Shown here piece by piece: positions 53,801 through 64,000 of a stretch of 64,000 nucleotides of DNA. Origin of the DNA: Amoebophrya sp. A120 (taxonomy: Eukaryota; Sar; Dinophyceae; Syndiniales; Amoebophryaceae); NCBI GenBank assembly GCA_905178155.1, contig CAJINV010000001.1, positions 12,011,832-12,075,831 on the forward strand, read 5' to 3'. The notes below the pieces were generated by a model. The model saw nothing but the letters and a program-made list of their open reading frames with translations. It was not told the origin of the DNA and did no database searches. Every line of letters starts with the position of its first letter. Positions within the stretch are counted from its first letter, which is position 1. The position numbers and the translations under genes were made by a program.

Positions 53801-54944
53801 TCTTCCACCGTCACCCTTTTCGCCCGAGATATCGGGAGTAGTACCGGTCCTGCTACCATTCTACCAGTTTGATGAAACCGCTACTACTCCTACATACACA
53901 AGCCATCATGGGAGTATGACGGTCCCTGACGACTTGCGAGCAGAAGGAGCGTCGGAGCGACTTCGCGACACGAGATCTGCCACTGCCGGTACAGCTATGT
54001 CTTTACTTTTTTGATTTTAAAGTGGAAAAATTCGTACTCGTAGTCGAAACAAGGTTCTCGAGCACGCAAAAATAAAGTGGATTGATCCCACAAAAATCAT
54101 CATTGAACAGGCCACTCTGCTCTTGCTGAGCAAGTCAGCCCATCCCCCGAAGTCGGGCAGCCCAGTGACGAATCTTCTCTGGAGGCCCTATTTCCACCGT
54201 CAGCTTCTTCTGGTGCTTCTTCGACAACCGAGACGTTTCACCAGACGAGACAGTATTTTTTTCTTCAGTACCTTCGATCGAGACGACGGCTTTTGTATAA
54301 GTATACCTCCTAGAAGTAGAAGTTTGATATTTTTGTCAGTTGAAAAAAGCCACCTAGACACCGAAGCAAAAGTTGAATTTCGAAGTGCAAAATGTACTTA
54401 CAGCACGAGCTCATCTGACGGGGAAGAGGGTGACCTGGGTGTCCCTGGCACACCGAAAGGCATTTCTTTGCGGGCCTGGGCGGAGATCAACGGGGAGTCG
54501 ATGAGCAGACAAAGACAAGCTGTACAGCCCACCACCGGAAAAATGGCCAGCCAAGGACATGTGAGCGAGGCGATCACGTCAAAGCCTGGACGAGTTGCTC
54601 ACGACATAACGTGTGCTACTACTCGTGAAGATCATTCTAAGAGCGGGAGACCACGGCGCAAACAAGCCATCTTGCGGCGGACCCGAAGTGAGAGCCGTTT
54701 CGATCGGCAGCCACTCCGGCTGGAGAGTCGTGACGCCGAAGCGATCGAAGGCGCAGCGCAAGCAATCGCGGCTCCAGCAGAGAGTGGAGGATCGGTGCGC
54801 ACTAGCAGCCGGCGTGCGGACCGTAGAAGCGGTGGGTTGGGGGATCCGAATGCAGAAGACTCGGACTCCGGGTATGGTTCGCTCAGGGGTTACAATCTCA
54901 ACGTTATCCTGAAAATCGAGATCTCTACCGGAAATGCTGCATAA
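50875..54944 (+). CDS. C3H-type zinc-binding protein, interrupted by a 1.2-kb insertion
   Basis: Proposed exons are 50875-51605, about 52853-53988, 54111-54252 and 54404-54944 (about 849 aa). The last two introns are GT-AG (122 and 151 nt) and rebuild TRSATAG-HSALAEQV and FHQTR-HTSSSDGEEG. Residues 145-177 carry H-x4-C-x4-C-x8-C-x5-C-x2-C-H-x-C (GHEYGQC to RCHLC). This spacing is familiar to me from dinoflagellate C3H-type proteins, probably RNA-binding. The middle has an RGG-like patch (RRGGNRGRGGRGRGR), also RNA-binding in character. Exons 1 and 2 are separated by an insertion bordered by near-identical 30-bp repeats that encode GSGSSSSGSG on both sides. Unspliced, the first part ends at a TGA at 51622-51624. 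The last 16 codons are derived from a further inverted-repeat element. The start could be later (MMVAS). Confidence 0.62.
51606..52823 (+). mobile_element. 1.2-kb insertion with inverted-repeat ends and 30-bp border repeats
   Basis: The 30-nt stretch starting TGGTTCTGGTTCGTCCTC occurs at 51576-51605 and again at 52823-52852 with one C/T difference. Between the copies lies a non-coding, GC-rich block. Its ends are imperfect inverted repeats: 51633-51653 (ATTCAGCCCATTTAAGCCAT) against 52803-52823, 16 of 21 matches. Removing one border copy plus the insert (1,247 nt) keeps the GSGSSSSGSG reading frame continuous into the downstream exon. Whether it is removed as an intron or by DNA recombination cannot be told from the sequence. 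I see no obvious GT-AG pair with the right phase at the repeat borders. Confidence 0.6.
52068..52350. repeat. Palindromic array of CCATTCG-type decamers
   Basis: In the middle of the insertion, about ten-base units of the form CCATTCGRSC (for example GGCCATTCGGGCCATTCGAG) run forward from about 52068. They then run as their complement (CGAATGGGCTGAATGGATCG) from about 52168, then alternate to 52350. The same unit makes up both ends of the insertion. A large stem-loop or cruciform is expected. A GCGCGCGCG core lies near 52150. Confidence 0.75.
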
Positions 54945-55114
54945 GCATAAAATCTGTACCCGGTCCTCTCCCGACAGAAATTCCCATGCGACGTTCTCGA
55001 GCCCAAAACTACACTACAATCTGGCGTAATCAATGTGTATTGCGAAAATCGCAAAGCTCTAGGTTCTCACCTCCCGAAAATCCAGATTTCCTTCATAACG
55101 TTTGAGATTGTAAC
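54889..55114. mobile_element. Second-family inverted-repeat element at the 3' end of the zinc-finger gene
   Basis: GTTACAATCTCAACGTTAT at 54889-54907 is mirrored by ATAACGTTTGAGATTGTAAC at 55095-55114 (one inserted base). Similarity continues inward (GAAAATC / GATTT). This is a 226-bp unit with inverted ends unrelated to the TATCAA...GGGTCTGG family. It supplies the last 16 codons and stop of the zinc-finger gene. I could not find a clear target duplication. Confidence 0.5.
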
Positions 55115-57144
55115 ACTTGAGATCGTGATACCAGCATGGACACGGGAGACGAGCTCAAACCCGAAAACACATTGAACCCACACATGCCGGAGCTTCGAGA
55201 TCACATGCAAGTGCAAAGCATGACGTAACATGCGAGCATCACGAGCAAGAAGTTCTCTCTCTGCCTGGCCATCCGCTAAGAAAGTCAAAATTGCACCACC
55301 TCATATTTAGCAGGCTGAACAGAATTAAAAATCGCGGAATGTATAATTTCCGTATTACTCGTCGTCGTCGTCGTATAGTACAGCTGCGGTTGGATGTAGT
55401 TACTATTGGAACGGGACTAAAAAAATAAGGGATAAGCCAGACAAGAAGCTTGCCACAGTTGAAACCACCTGTCGCGCTACTTCGTTTATTAGTACTTGAA
55501 CGCGCTTTTTTTTTGTTTATAGTTTAAGTTCAAGTTGCGGAGTGGCCAACGTTACAGGATACGATAGTTTGCATGTGCGCAAGACGCATGTTGTGCGGCT
55601 GTATTGCGAAATTTCTACAAGGTGATGCGCACTTGCAGCTGTCGAAGCAATGGCAAAGGTCTATTTGCGCTATCTAAGCGCGATGAAGAAAGTCCATGTA
55701 GATATGGAACAGTGATGTAGTAGAGGTGTAAACACAGATAATCTCTTCGGAGCGACGGTTTCCGATAGAGAACCAGCCATATGATCACATCATAACCGCG
55801 CGGAACTGAAAGAAACTGTGAAAGACCACCCCCGCCCTGGTGCCACTGGATTTGCCTTCTTAAACGAATGGCCACGTTGACTTTCTATGTCTCACCGCTA
55901 GGTGGAGCTTTGCTGTTTTGCTTTTGTGGCGAGGGGCGGGTAGGGCGGACGATTGCAGCAATGCCGAGCAGAAGAATAGGTTTACTATGTTGATCTTGGT
56001 TGTGAGAATTACGAATTATCTTTGCGAAGTAGACAATGATGACACCAGAAATGACCGTCCGGCCGGCGCTGGCCGGGCGCAAAACAAATACTTTTTACTT
56101 ACGTACTTTTTTAATGAATTTTCTACGTGCAATTAATGAGCAGCGGCGCTTGTTTAATACGTGCTGACACGCAGAGGCAGAGGACTTGATACGCAAATTA
56201 TACCGATTCCGAGGCCGACAGACGTGCTTATAAAAATGAGAACGAGGAAGAGGGGTCTGACCTAATATCCATCTTCTAGTGCCACCACCGTACTTTGAAG
56301 AACATATGCCGCACTTTTGAGCTCGCACTTAATCTTGTTTTGATGTTTTGTGCCGGGAGATCACAAATCTCATCGCGTAGCAACACGAAAGACAAAGCTG
56401 CTGTCGCTTTTGATGCATGACCGATTCGTCGACGTATCTAGTGAACCGGATGCCAGGATGGATGTTAGGCTCATACATGATGATCATCGCACGGGAACTG
56501 CATAAAGAGGACTAGATATATAGTGAAAAGCACATAACGCGGAAGCATAAGAACCATCAAGCACCCAACTGTGACTTGCGATCAGAAGACTTCGACTTGC
56601 AAAAGCGTCTCCGCGAGTGGCAAGACTTCCAAAACGGAAACAAACATGAAGAACATTCGCTGCATCGTCCGAATCAATTGTATGAATAGATAAATCTGCA
56701 ACTACAAGCGACATTGTATGTGTTTCACGTCCATAACCATATCAGCTCTCCGCGCCACTCTTCTCACTGGATGCATTTTCCTCTAACTTTGATTATGTAT
56801 GATGTCCGTGTTCACTCCGCGTGAAGCTGGTTTTTCGGCCGAGAGAGCAAAGCACTGCGTTGATTCGAGAGCTGGTTTCATTGATATTTTTTGATCATGT
56901 CGTCGTTCTCGATCGGCTCGTGTTCGGCCGCTGTGTGTGACATAGATAGGCGCAATTTCCTCCTTCCTTTTCTACACCATTTCTATAAAAACAAATGGAA
57001 AACACAGCTCGTGTTTTATATTAACAGCTGAAATAAAAAAGATTAGATCTGTTTGATGTACCATCAGATACTACTCACCAAGTCGTTGTAAAAGTTGTTG
57101 CATTTATTGTTCAATTCCAGTTTTGTCGTTTACGACTACGAGAA
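55115..57144. other. Long intergenic region, no gene seen
   Basis: Two kilobases, AT-rich, with a CGT/GTC microsatellite near 55356-55373 and otherwise unique-looking DNA. If the inverted-repeat element at 54889 is spliced out, more zinc-finger exons could begin here, but I could not define one. Short minus-strand ORFs have no protein character. Confidence 0.45.
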
Positions 57145-59294
57145 ATGGAGCCGGGCAGTGAGTTGCGGGCGCGACGGCGCGGGCTTCGCGACATTTCTAA
57201 CACGCCTTCGGTGCCTGGAATCCAGACTCCGTTGCACGGCAAAAGTAGTCAGTTCGACACCCCAGCGAAAAAGCGACCGCGCATTGCGGCAGGGACGCCG
57301 GGGCCCAGTTACAATGTCCAACCGATGCGGAATGACAACCTCAAGAGCGGGTTTGCGAAGAAGCCGCCTGTGGCTGCAGATCCTGTCCTACCGCAACAAC
57401 CGGGACGGAGAGCGCTGGGAACGCCAGGCCCAAGCTACAACACGAATATCCAGAAGAACAACACTAACAATGTAGCCGCTGCTACGGCCTCCATGAATCA
57501 GCCGTACCCCGCCCCGCATGATAACTTGTCCAAGAACAGAGCTGATCAACAACAAGGGCAGCAGCTGCAGCAGCCGCCCGCGTCTTTTCAGCCGCGATTG
57601 CAAGAGCCCGTCGTGCCGGTAGTGCCGTCGAGTTCCTCCTTTTCGAAGCTGGTGGCCGCAAAGCAGGCTGAAAATCCGTTCTGCATCACAACCGGCTCGT
57701 CTTCACAAATTCGGCAACCGCTGCAGAGTGGTGTAGCACCGTTTCTTCACACGAACACAAATAGCACATCTGGGGCTGGACTGTCTTTTGCCGACCGGTT
57801 AGTGCAACAGCGTGAAGCACAAAAATCTGCTCGGGGCGCTAACCCGGCAACCCCGCCACGAAACAGCAACAAAGTTTTCGCCAAGATTGATGAGCCCCAG
57901 CGGAAACCTGGAACGCCGGGTCCAAGCTACCGATGCGCGTCGCCGGGAGGAAAAGTGAAAGCTGGGAGTGGAACGCCTGCCTTTGGCAATCGCGGGGGCA
58001 CGCAACCGACGTTGCGAGACCGAGTGATCGCGGTACGTATAAATGATATAACTTTTCTGCATGATGTTAATGCACCTAACCAGTCTACATCACTTGCGCT
58101 TGCCTGCGTCTTGTGGATGTCCCCGCGGCACGCAAAGATGAAAAGTGCTTGTTTTTCAGGATTCGAAAACTATCAATCAACATTTCCATTGAGGTTGCAT
58201 CAGGAACCAAATTGGAATCGAAGGTGGATGTGTGGAAGACTTCTTCATCCTCTGACTTCCGGTTTGCACCGGACCAATCGAACGCCGTACGGTTTGCTCC
58301 TTCATCTGCGGGTTTTCCTGGACTAGCACCAGCACCGGGTAAGACTACAGCTGCTGCCGCAGTGCAACCACACGAGAAACGGCCAGTCAACCACGTAGTA
58401 GCCCAAGAAGTCCCCGGTCTGCTGGCGCACCACACGCCCGGTCGCTATGCTGGCCTAGTCGAGCATCCACATCCGGGTCTCGCGCTGCAGCCACAGCAAC
58501 TCGTGCTGCCGAAACGGCACGAGCAGCGCAACATTGGTGCGGCTTCTGGCCTTGTCCAGTCCGCAAAAGAACAAGTTCCAGAGCCTAGACACAAGAACTC
58601 TCGCGCCGCCGGCCCAGGAGGGCCCGCTGCAGCACCGACGAGCAGCACGCCATTCAGTCCCTTCAGTGCCGTGCAAGAAGTGGAGGAGCCGGTTTTTACG
58701 TTTTCCTCGGAGGAGGATGAAGACGAGGTCAAGCTCCGGAACACCGGCCGCGCGTACGAAGGTACCGGAAGCAAGAAGTACATGAAGGCGATGAAAACGA
58801 CTGACATGCAGCGAAGTGTTCACTTCGCAAACACGTTTGAGAGCAAGGAGTTTCTGGTGCAAGAAGAGGAACCTCTTTTTGCGGACGACGGAGATATTAA
58901 AGATGGTCCGATTCAAACCTTCACTGACAATCGCACGGAAGACGAGAAGCGCGAAGCCGCTCTAGGGCGACCACTCATTCCGGCTGTGGACCTGACCGGC
59001 TTGGAAAAGCGGCGTCTGTCGCAGGTCCTGGGCAAGCTCTTCCCGAACGATCCAGCGAGCCCGGACTTCGCGTTCCAATCTCCCGTGGGCAGGACTCACA
59101 AGAAAAGCCGGTCATCTGCAGCGCACCCGCAGGGCGGGGAGGCTGTGCGTCGTCCGGGGGAAATGAATTTGTTTTTGGCGTCGAATGGGCACCAGCAATC
59201 GCTGCAGATCCCGTCACCGAGATTCATCGACGACGACGGTGAGGAGGAAAATTTCGCAAACTTGAACTTCGAGCGCTCACCCGCCCTTTTCTAG
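57145..59294 (+). CDS. TPGPSY-repeat protein, unknown function
   Basis: Two exons. The first runs from ATG 57145 (gaaATGG) to about 58032 and the second ends at 59294, giving about 660 aa. The intron has a clear GTACGT donor at 58033. The strong acceptor TTTTTCAG (58159) does not fit the phase, whereas GAG at 58193 does, so the exact junction is uncertain. The N-terminal exon carries three copies of GTPGPSY (about residues 52, 92 and 252) in a basic, Pro/Gln-rich, disordered context. These resemble PGP.Y (SHIPPO-like) repeats of microtubule-associated proteins, but that is a loose match. The C-terminal exon has an acidic patch (FTFSSEEDEDEV), a short conserved-looking helix (LTGLEKRRLSQVLGKLFP) and ends NLNFERSPALF. 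No membrane segment. Confidence 0.6.
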
Positions 59295-60159
59295 GATGAG
59301 GGCGGGAATCAAACGACAGATAGTACTGTCTGATGCAGTTGTTGCAGGCACAAAAAAAAATTATGCACTTTGCTTCAGGATCCAGAATCAATATCAAAAC
59401 ACGTGTCCACCTTGGGACTCTATTAACGCTGAACTGATAGACTGTATTTCTCTGATTCCTTCTGAAAACCAAACCGTGAAGGCCGTCTCGGTCTCCTACA
59501 GACAGCTAAGTATGCTCGCCAGCATGGCTTATGGGCTCGTCCAACGTGCGAGTAGGACACAGACGAATCAGCCTCAGCGACTCAGTCTCACTCCTGTGTT
59601 TGCTGAGCTTCCTCGTCAAAACATGTTCCCACGTCCTCGACTTGCTATTTGCTTCAGTCTTATGAGCCGCGTGCGCATGAAAATGGATTGGTGTTAATTA
59701 TGATAGAGGAGCCTTAATATTAGAGGAACTTTGTGTTGAGCGTGAGCTTTCTTATCTAAAATGCGAAGAAAAGGAAAGTGGCACTCCGGCTGTCCGGGGT
59801 TTCAGGCTACTTCGGTTTTCTTGCGGCTAAGTGAAGCATGCACAGCGTAAAAGCTGCTACGCATCTGCAGCACGGAGAGTGCGAGTGTGAACTAATTCTG
59901 GGCGAGTTGCTGACGTCTCAGGGGTTTATGCATTATGGCAATGTTGGCGCCGAGGCGTCGCTGACTTACTCGCGAGTCTGCTCCAAAAAATTCGCGATTA
60001 GTGATAGCTAGCGCTATTCATAGGTAGTTGCCTATCTTCTCGGTACGGTCGAAAGACTGGTTCTGAAAGCATTGGTGCCGCAGCAGGTCAAACTACGTCT
60101 TTCCGCTCTCGCTTCTCTTGCTCTGTGCTTTGTCTTCTGGAGGAAGGCGGCTCCTCGCG
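59295..60159. other. Intergenic region, no gene seen
   Basis: 865 bp. A 133-codon frame (59296-59697) begins immediately after the preceding stop but lacks protein-like codon composition. Nothing else is recognised. Confidence 0.45.
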
Positions 60160-61212
60160 ATGTCGCGAAGTGTCGAGCATCCTGGTGCGCTGGTGACGAG
60201 GCGCCGACCGCTGCTGCTACAACTCGCCTTTACGGTCGCTGCACTGGGGAACGTTGTGCTAGATGCGGACACGGCAGACCGGTATTCGCCCGAGAGTCAT
60301 GATTCGGCCGGTTCGGATCGCGCGCGGCCGAAAAGAGCAACGAGGGGGGGGGACGGAAGTCCATCCCGGCCGTGTTTACGCACCCTCCGCCAAGCTCTTT
60401 ATATCCAAATGGAAAATTTGCTACGCGGCGGAAACTCTACTTCCAGCGGTTTCCACGAAGGTACTTATGTACGGTGTGAGCACCTCCTCCTACTTATTCT
60501 CTTTCTGCGGTGCTTCTTTTTCACTTGTTGGATTTGCTGCTACCACACTGCTAGAGTTTTAGCAAGAGAGTTTCCTGCCGCCTCCCCCGATGGTAATATT
60601 TATGGCTTTCGTTAAGTTTTTTATATCGTGATCTTCATCGTAAAAATGGCCACGCAGTTGTACTCCCTTCAAGTTGAAGAATTTTAAAAGAGGTTGTTGA
60701 GCATATACTAGTAAACTTCTCCCATTCATCATTTCGATTTCCCAATAAGGTACGCAAGTTTTGCAGATGTCAGTGTGAAGAACGCGGCTGGCGGAAGGTG
60801 GAAGGACAAGAGCCCCCGTTTGCCTGTTTCGACCCAGCGGCTTCTCAAAGAGGCGGATGCATTGGCTGCCACGCGCTCAATCGCGAGGCAGGCCCATGCG
60901 GTTGCGGACGGCATGGCCGACAGAATCCAAGTAGACTACAATTTGACGGAGTACGAGGTTGTAGTGATGACGCGGACTTTCTCCTTGACCGGGAACGTTT
61001 TTTTCCTGAACAATTTCCTGTACTCTCCCGATCGCTCGTTTTTGCAAGCGTTCAAATTTTTCGACGTCGACCGCAGTGGCGACGTGGACGTTACGACGGA
61101 GTGGGCATCGCGCGGTTGTCCGCTTGACACGGACCGGAACGGCGATGGTCGAGTCGACGACAACGAATTCCAGCAGTTTTGCTCCGTGCCAGATGCGCCT
61201 ATGCAAATGTAG
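60160..61212 (+). CDS. EF-hand protein with N-terminal signal sequence
   Basis: Exons 60160-60460 and 60767-61212 (GT-AG intron of 306 nt, phase 1) give about 248 aa. The ATG at 60160 opens a basic-then-hydrophobic leader (RRRPLLLQLAFTVAALGNVV), read as a signal peptide or anchor. Splicing joins STSSGFHE to DVSVKNAAGG. The C-terminal region is helical, then a pair of EF-hand loops: DVDRSGDVDVTT and DTDRNGDGRVDD (followed by NEF). Spacing between the loops is about 20 residues, shorter than in calmodulin-type pairs, and position 12 is T or D instead of E, so calcium affinity may be low. A secretory-pathway or vesicle calcium-binding role is plausible. No named family. Confidence 0.65.
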
Positions 61213-61510
61213 CAAATGCTTGCGTCTCGGTCTGGAAGTAGGGATTTTCAGCAGAAGAAAATTGGAGTGCTGGGCGCGTTGCAGTTTCCTAGCAACTGAA
61301 ATACGGATACGCAGTGTGACTGGGCGAAAATACCACGTATGCTGCTGATGCAGAGTAAGAGCTAGAAGGGTTGGTGTGCAAAACGAAGCGCCTTTTGCGT
61401 TTGTAGTAATGCGCAGCAAACAAGAGCTCGTACTCAACCTCAATCAAGCCCATGTCCTTGAGTTTTGCATTTTGCAATGAATTTATCCAATTTTCGAGAC
61501 TCAGTCTCAG

Positions 61511-62041
61511 ATGGATTTGCATTTGGCGTTGATCTTGATGCCGTCGTCTTCGTCGTCAGCAGGAGGCGCTCTATTCGCCGGCGCCTCGAGCACACTGGAA
61601 ACAGAACCACGCGAAGATACACGAGTCGTGGACACTGCGCACGACTACCTGCAGTGGCGGTTTCGTGATAAAAACTTTGCCGCAGACCGCCAAGGTGAAC
61701 TGCAGCCAGAAAAACTCAACAGGATCCGCGAAAGAGCGAAGGTGCTCTACGAAGAAGGAGCGCAGAGACGAGCGGTGGAAGAGGACTCCGGTTGGAAAAT
61801 CACCAGCGAAGACAGGCGGCAGAAGATTTTCGATGCCATGGATCAAGCACGGACTCTAGATACCCTAGACGACGTGGCTAGGATGAATGAGATGAACGGG
61901 GGAGAGGAACAACTAACTACCTTTTCTAACTTTGGCAGTGCCCCAGAGGAGAAGAAGGGAAACGAGAAAGGCTGGATTTCAAGGTGCTTGGGAAGGTGCT
62001 TCGAGAGGCGCAGGAATGACGAAGAGCCACTCCTACCGTGA
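61511..62041 (+). CDS. Small secreted or membrane-anchored protein, unknown
   Basis: Single frame of 176 aa from ATG 61511. Residues 1-27 (LHLALILMPSSSSSAGGALF) could act as a signal peptide. The remainder is charged and helical (residues 55-120, LNRIRERAKVLYEEGAQRRA). It has a C-terminal Cys/Arg patch (WISRCLGRCFERRRNDEE) that could be lipidated or amphipathic. No family recognised; the leader is weakly hydrophobic, so secretion is uncertain. It lies 298 bp after the EF-hand gene. Confidence 0.5.
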   Translation: MDLHLALILMPSSSSSAGGALFAGASSTLETEPREDTRVVDTAHDYLQWRFRDKNFAADRQGELQPEKLNRIRERAKVLYEEGAQRRAVEEDSGWKITSEDRRQKIFDAMDQARTLDTLDDVARMNEMNGGEEQLTTFSNFGSAPEEKKGNEKGWISRCLGRCFERRRNDEEPLLP

Positions 62042-63375
62042 GGGGATGTCGGACGCTAACGACCTCCCCGTCCTTCAACCTGAGGAGATGATTCTGGGGC
62101 GGGCACTGGGGAAGCGCCTGGAGGTATTAGTGGCCTGCCGAATCCCACACCGCTGTTGCCATTAACCTAGAGTAGTAGAGGGAGGGAAGGAGCTGGAGCT
62201 CATACAATGCAAGATCTAGGTCTATCTCTGGGTCTGCGATCACGATGGATAGCAAAAGAAGAAATTGATGAAAATCTTCACTGACAAATGTATGGTGACT
62301 GAGACTGAGAGCCACAAAGAGTTACCCTTTTTTTAAAATCAATCAGTTTCTCATTCTCCAAGAGATTTTGAAATACGGACGGATTGTCATTAAACACTTG
62401 TATTTTTCAGAAGGAGTCACATTGTACAATTTAAGATAAAGATACTCGAACTCGTACTCGGGCCGGGGTACAGGCTTGTTGCATATTTCAGTACATACAA
62501 ACTAGAAACACAAGCATAGCTCTGCCTCTGTCCAGCAGTCCTTGCAGAGATGATACTTACAGTATAAAAAAGAGTAGACGACGAGATAATTGTCGACCGA
62601 TGGAAAGTGTAGAAATGTCGCTTCCACCAGGGAGATGATGAGGGTCCTTCAGATAGACAGAAAAAAGTATTTTGCTACCGCTTTCTGTTCTATTGATTCC
62701 CGTTTGGGTTCCAAGATGATTTTTTGAATGTGTCGCTGATTCATTTCATTCGCTTGCGATCTGATCATTTTTCTGAGGACAGACTACAACCATAAACGTA
62801 AAGCGGTATAGGAACATCTGGATCTGGTCCAAGAACTCCGAGATCATGATAACGATCGTAGCCCCTATGTTTTCATGCGGTGCTCTTTTTATGATACATT
62901 CGCTCAAAACGTAAGATCTTGGTCCACCGGATTTCTGAAACCTGTAGTAAGGACTAACTGTGTCTGTGGTCGCGGACAACGCAGCGAACTTATCGGGTAA
63001 CTACTACAGCAATAAATATGATCTATGAATAAATTCATTTCATCAGCGACTAGCGAACGGAAATAATTTTTCTTTGCGCGGAAAACAGATTTAATAGAAA
63101 TACGGTGACAAGTGATTTACCTTAAATTTCTGTAGAACAGATACACGAACATCATGCCAGCCCGCGCCAAGAAATACATTTTCAGCAAAAAAGCAGAAGA
63201 AAACGAAAAGACATGGCCACGCTTAGAAAACAGTGCAGCACCTCGCACTGTGGAAGAACATGACAGTAAAACAATCTGATCTTCGGCGACTGCAGCTTCG
63301 GAATAAACCGACGGACGAGGGATTTTGTCGGAAGGGATTAATCGACTAAGTCATCAATTTTCCCAAGATGGCGTT
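62042..63375. other. Intergenic region, no gene seen
   Basis: 1.3 kb, AT-rich. Short ORFs on both strands are not protein-like. I see no RNA gene. A possible start codon (AAGATGGCG) lies at its end, 63369, directly before a decayed introner. Confidence 0.45.
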
Positions 63376-63697
63376 TATGAATCGAAAATTCATTTGGCTG
63401 GGTCTGGAAGACTGCAGGTTTCTCTTCGATGCCATTCGTACATCGCCAAACATTCTGCTTTGCAGGAAGGAGGAGCAAAAGCTGTTAGTTTTTTTTTGGC
63501 GGAGATTTATGGATTTGTCATGCAGAATGGGCCTCCAGTGAGTGTGCATCAGTATCTGCATTCGCAAAGCCAAAAAGCCTTGCTAGAACCTGTGATGCCA
63601 CGCTATGCATTGTAGACTTTGTGCGGGGATGAGATGAAAATCCGCATCACACAAAGGATCTGCACTCTCCCAGACCCAGACATGTTTGCGGTGGATA
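63376..63697 (+). mobile_element. Decayed introner element copy 4
   Basis: The left end keeps CTGGGTCTGGAAGA (63398-63411) but has lost most of the outer TIR. The right end, CAGACCCAGACATGTTTGCG then GTGGATA (63671-63697), is better preserved. The interior shares GATTTGTCATGCA with copies 1 and 3. Flanks GCGTT (63371-63375) and GCGTC (63698-63702) match at four of five bases, consistent with an aged target duplication. Confidence 0.6.
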
Positions 63698-63702
63698 GCG
63701 TC

Positions 63703-64000
63703 TTCATCCTCGCTTCCCGGAACCGGGAATAAGCGATCGAGTGCGAATTATCCTCAATGAAAACTACGTACCCACCCCATTGTTCTCAAGACAGTTAGGA
63801 ATTCTGCAGGGCAAATCAAGAATCTCTGTGAGTAGTGCACCATTACAAGTGTGGGTCCACAGGATAGAAGACATGCTTCGCTTACGTGGCCGCATCACTA
63901 AGCCAGTTCCGTATTCTGATTCGAATTCCCAAGCGCTTGTGATTTCGATTCGAGTATGCAAGGGGCGCTTGTGATTTTGATGGATTGTTTTCTATGGCGA
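63703..64000. other. Window end; possible continuation of an edge gene
   Basis: If the decayed introner is removed, the ATG at 63369 reads MASSSSLPGTGNKRSSANYP before a stop near 63764. Another open frame runs from 63741 to 63974 without clear domain content. The gene, if real, continues outside the window or needs another splice. Low support. Confidence 0.25.

Overview
This is a eukaryotic nuclear window, most likely from an alveolate of the dinoflagellate lineage. A parasitic syndinian such as Amoebophrya is my best guess. The support is as follows. Genes are dense, GC-rich and interrupted by short introns. There are flagellar genes (two PF20/SPAG16-type WD40 proteins and a centrin). One gene carries a cysteine/histidine zinc-binding motif of the kind I know from dinoflagellate proteins. 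Almost every gene lies on the + strand, as in dinoflagellate unidirectional clusters. Several coding regions are interrupted by short intron-like elements with inverted-repeat ends and 5-bp target duplications (introner elements), which from memory have been described in Amoebophrya. No rRNA, tRNA, CRISPR array or bacterial operon structure was found. The species assignment is inference.

Layout. 1-11.3 kb: a PF20/SPAG16 WD40 gene, an unrecognised charged protein whose ORF is split by an introner, and a divergent PF20 paralog that shares an intron position with the first. 12-21 kb: a very large (about 2,700 aa) Ser/Gly-rich multi-pass membrane protein whose C-terminal membrane segment is cut by two introners bracketing a 39-nt exon. 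21.7-23.3 kb: a GT25-like glycosyltransferase with a frame change. 24.3-42.8 kb: three long, mostly disordered proteins (3,250, 1,699 and about 714 aa); the first two share a short helical motif. 43.8-45.4 kb: a small hydrophobic exon and a type II membrane glycoprotein. 46.8-47.7 kb: a four-exon centrin. 49.7-54.9 kb: a tyrosine recombinase, the only convincing minus-strand gene, beside a zinc-finger gene split by a 1.2-kb insertion that has inverted-repeat ends and 30-bp direct repeats at its borders. 57.1-62.0 kb: a TPGPSY-repeat protein, an EF-hand protein with a signal peptide and a small secreted or anchored protein. 63.4-63.7 kb: a decayed introner directly behind a possible start codon of an edge gene.

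Functional links are modest. The PF20 pair and centrin belong to the axoneme/basal-body system. The other large proteins cannot be assigned. The most unusual biology here is the intron-like mobile DNA: removing each intact element plus one target-duplication copy restores the reading frame, although none of those boundaries is GT-AG.
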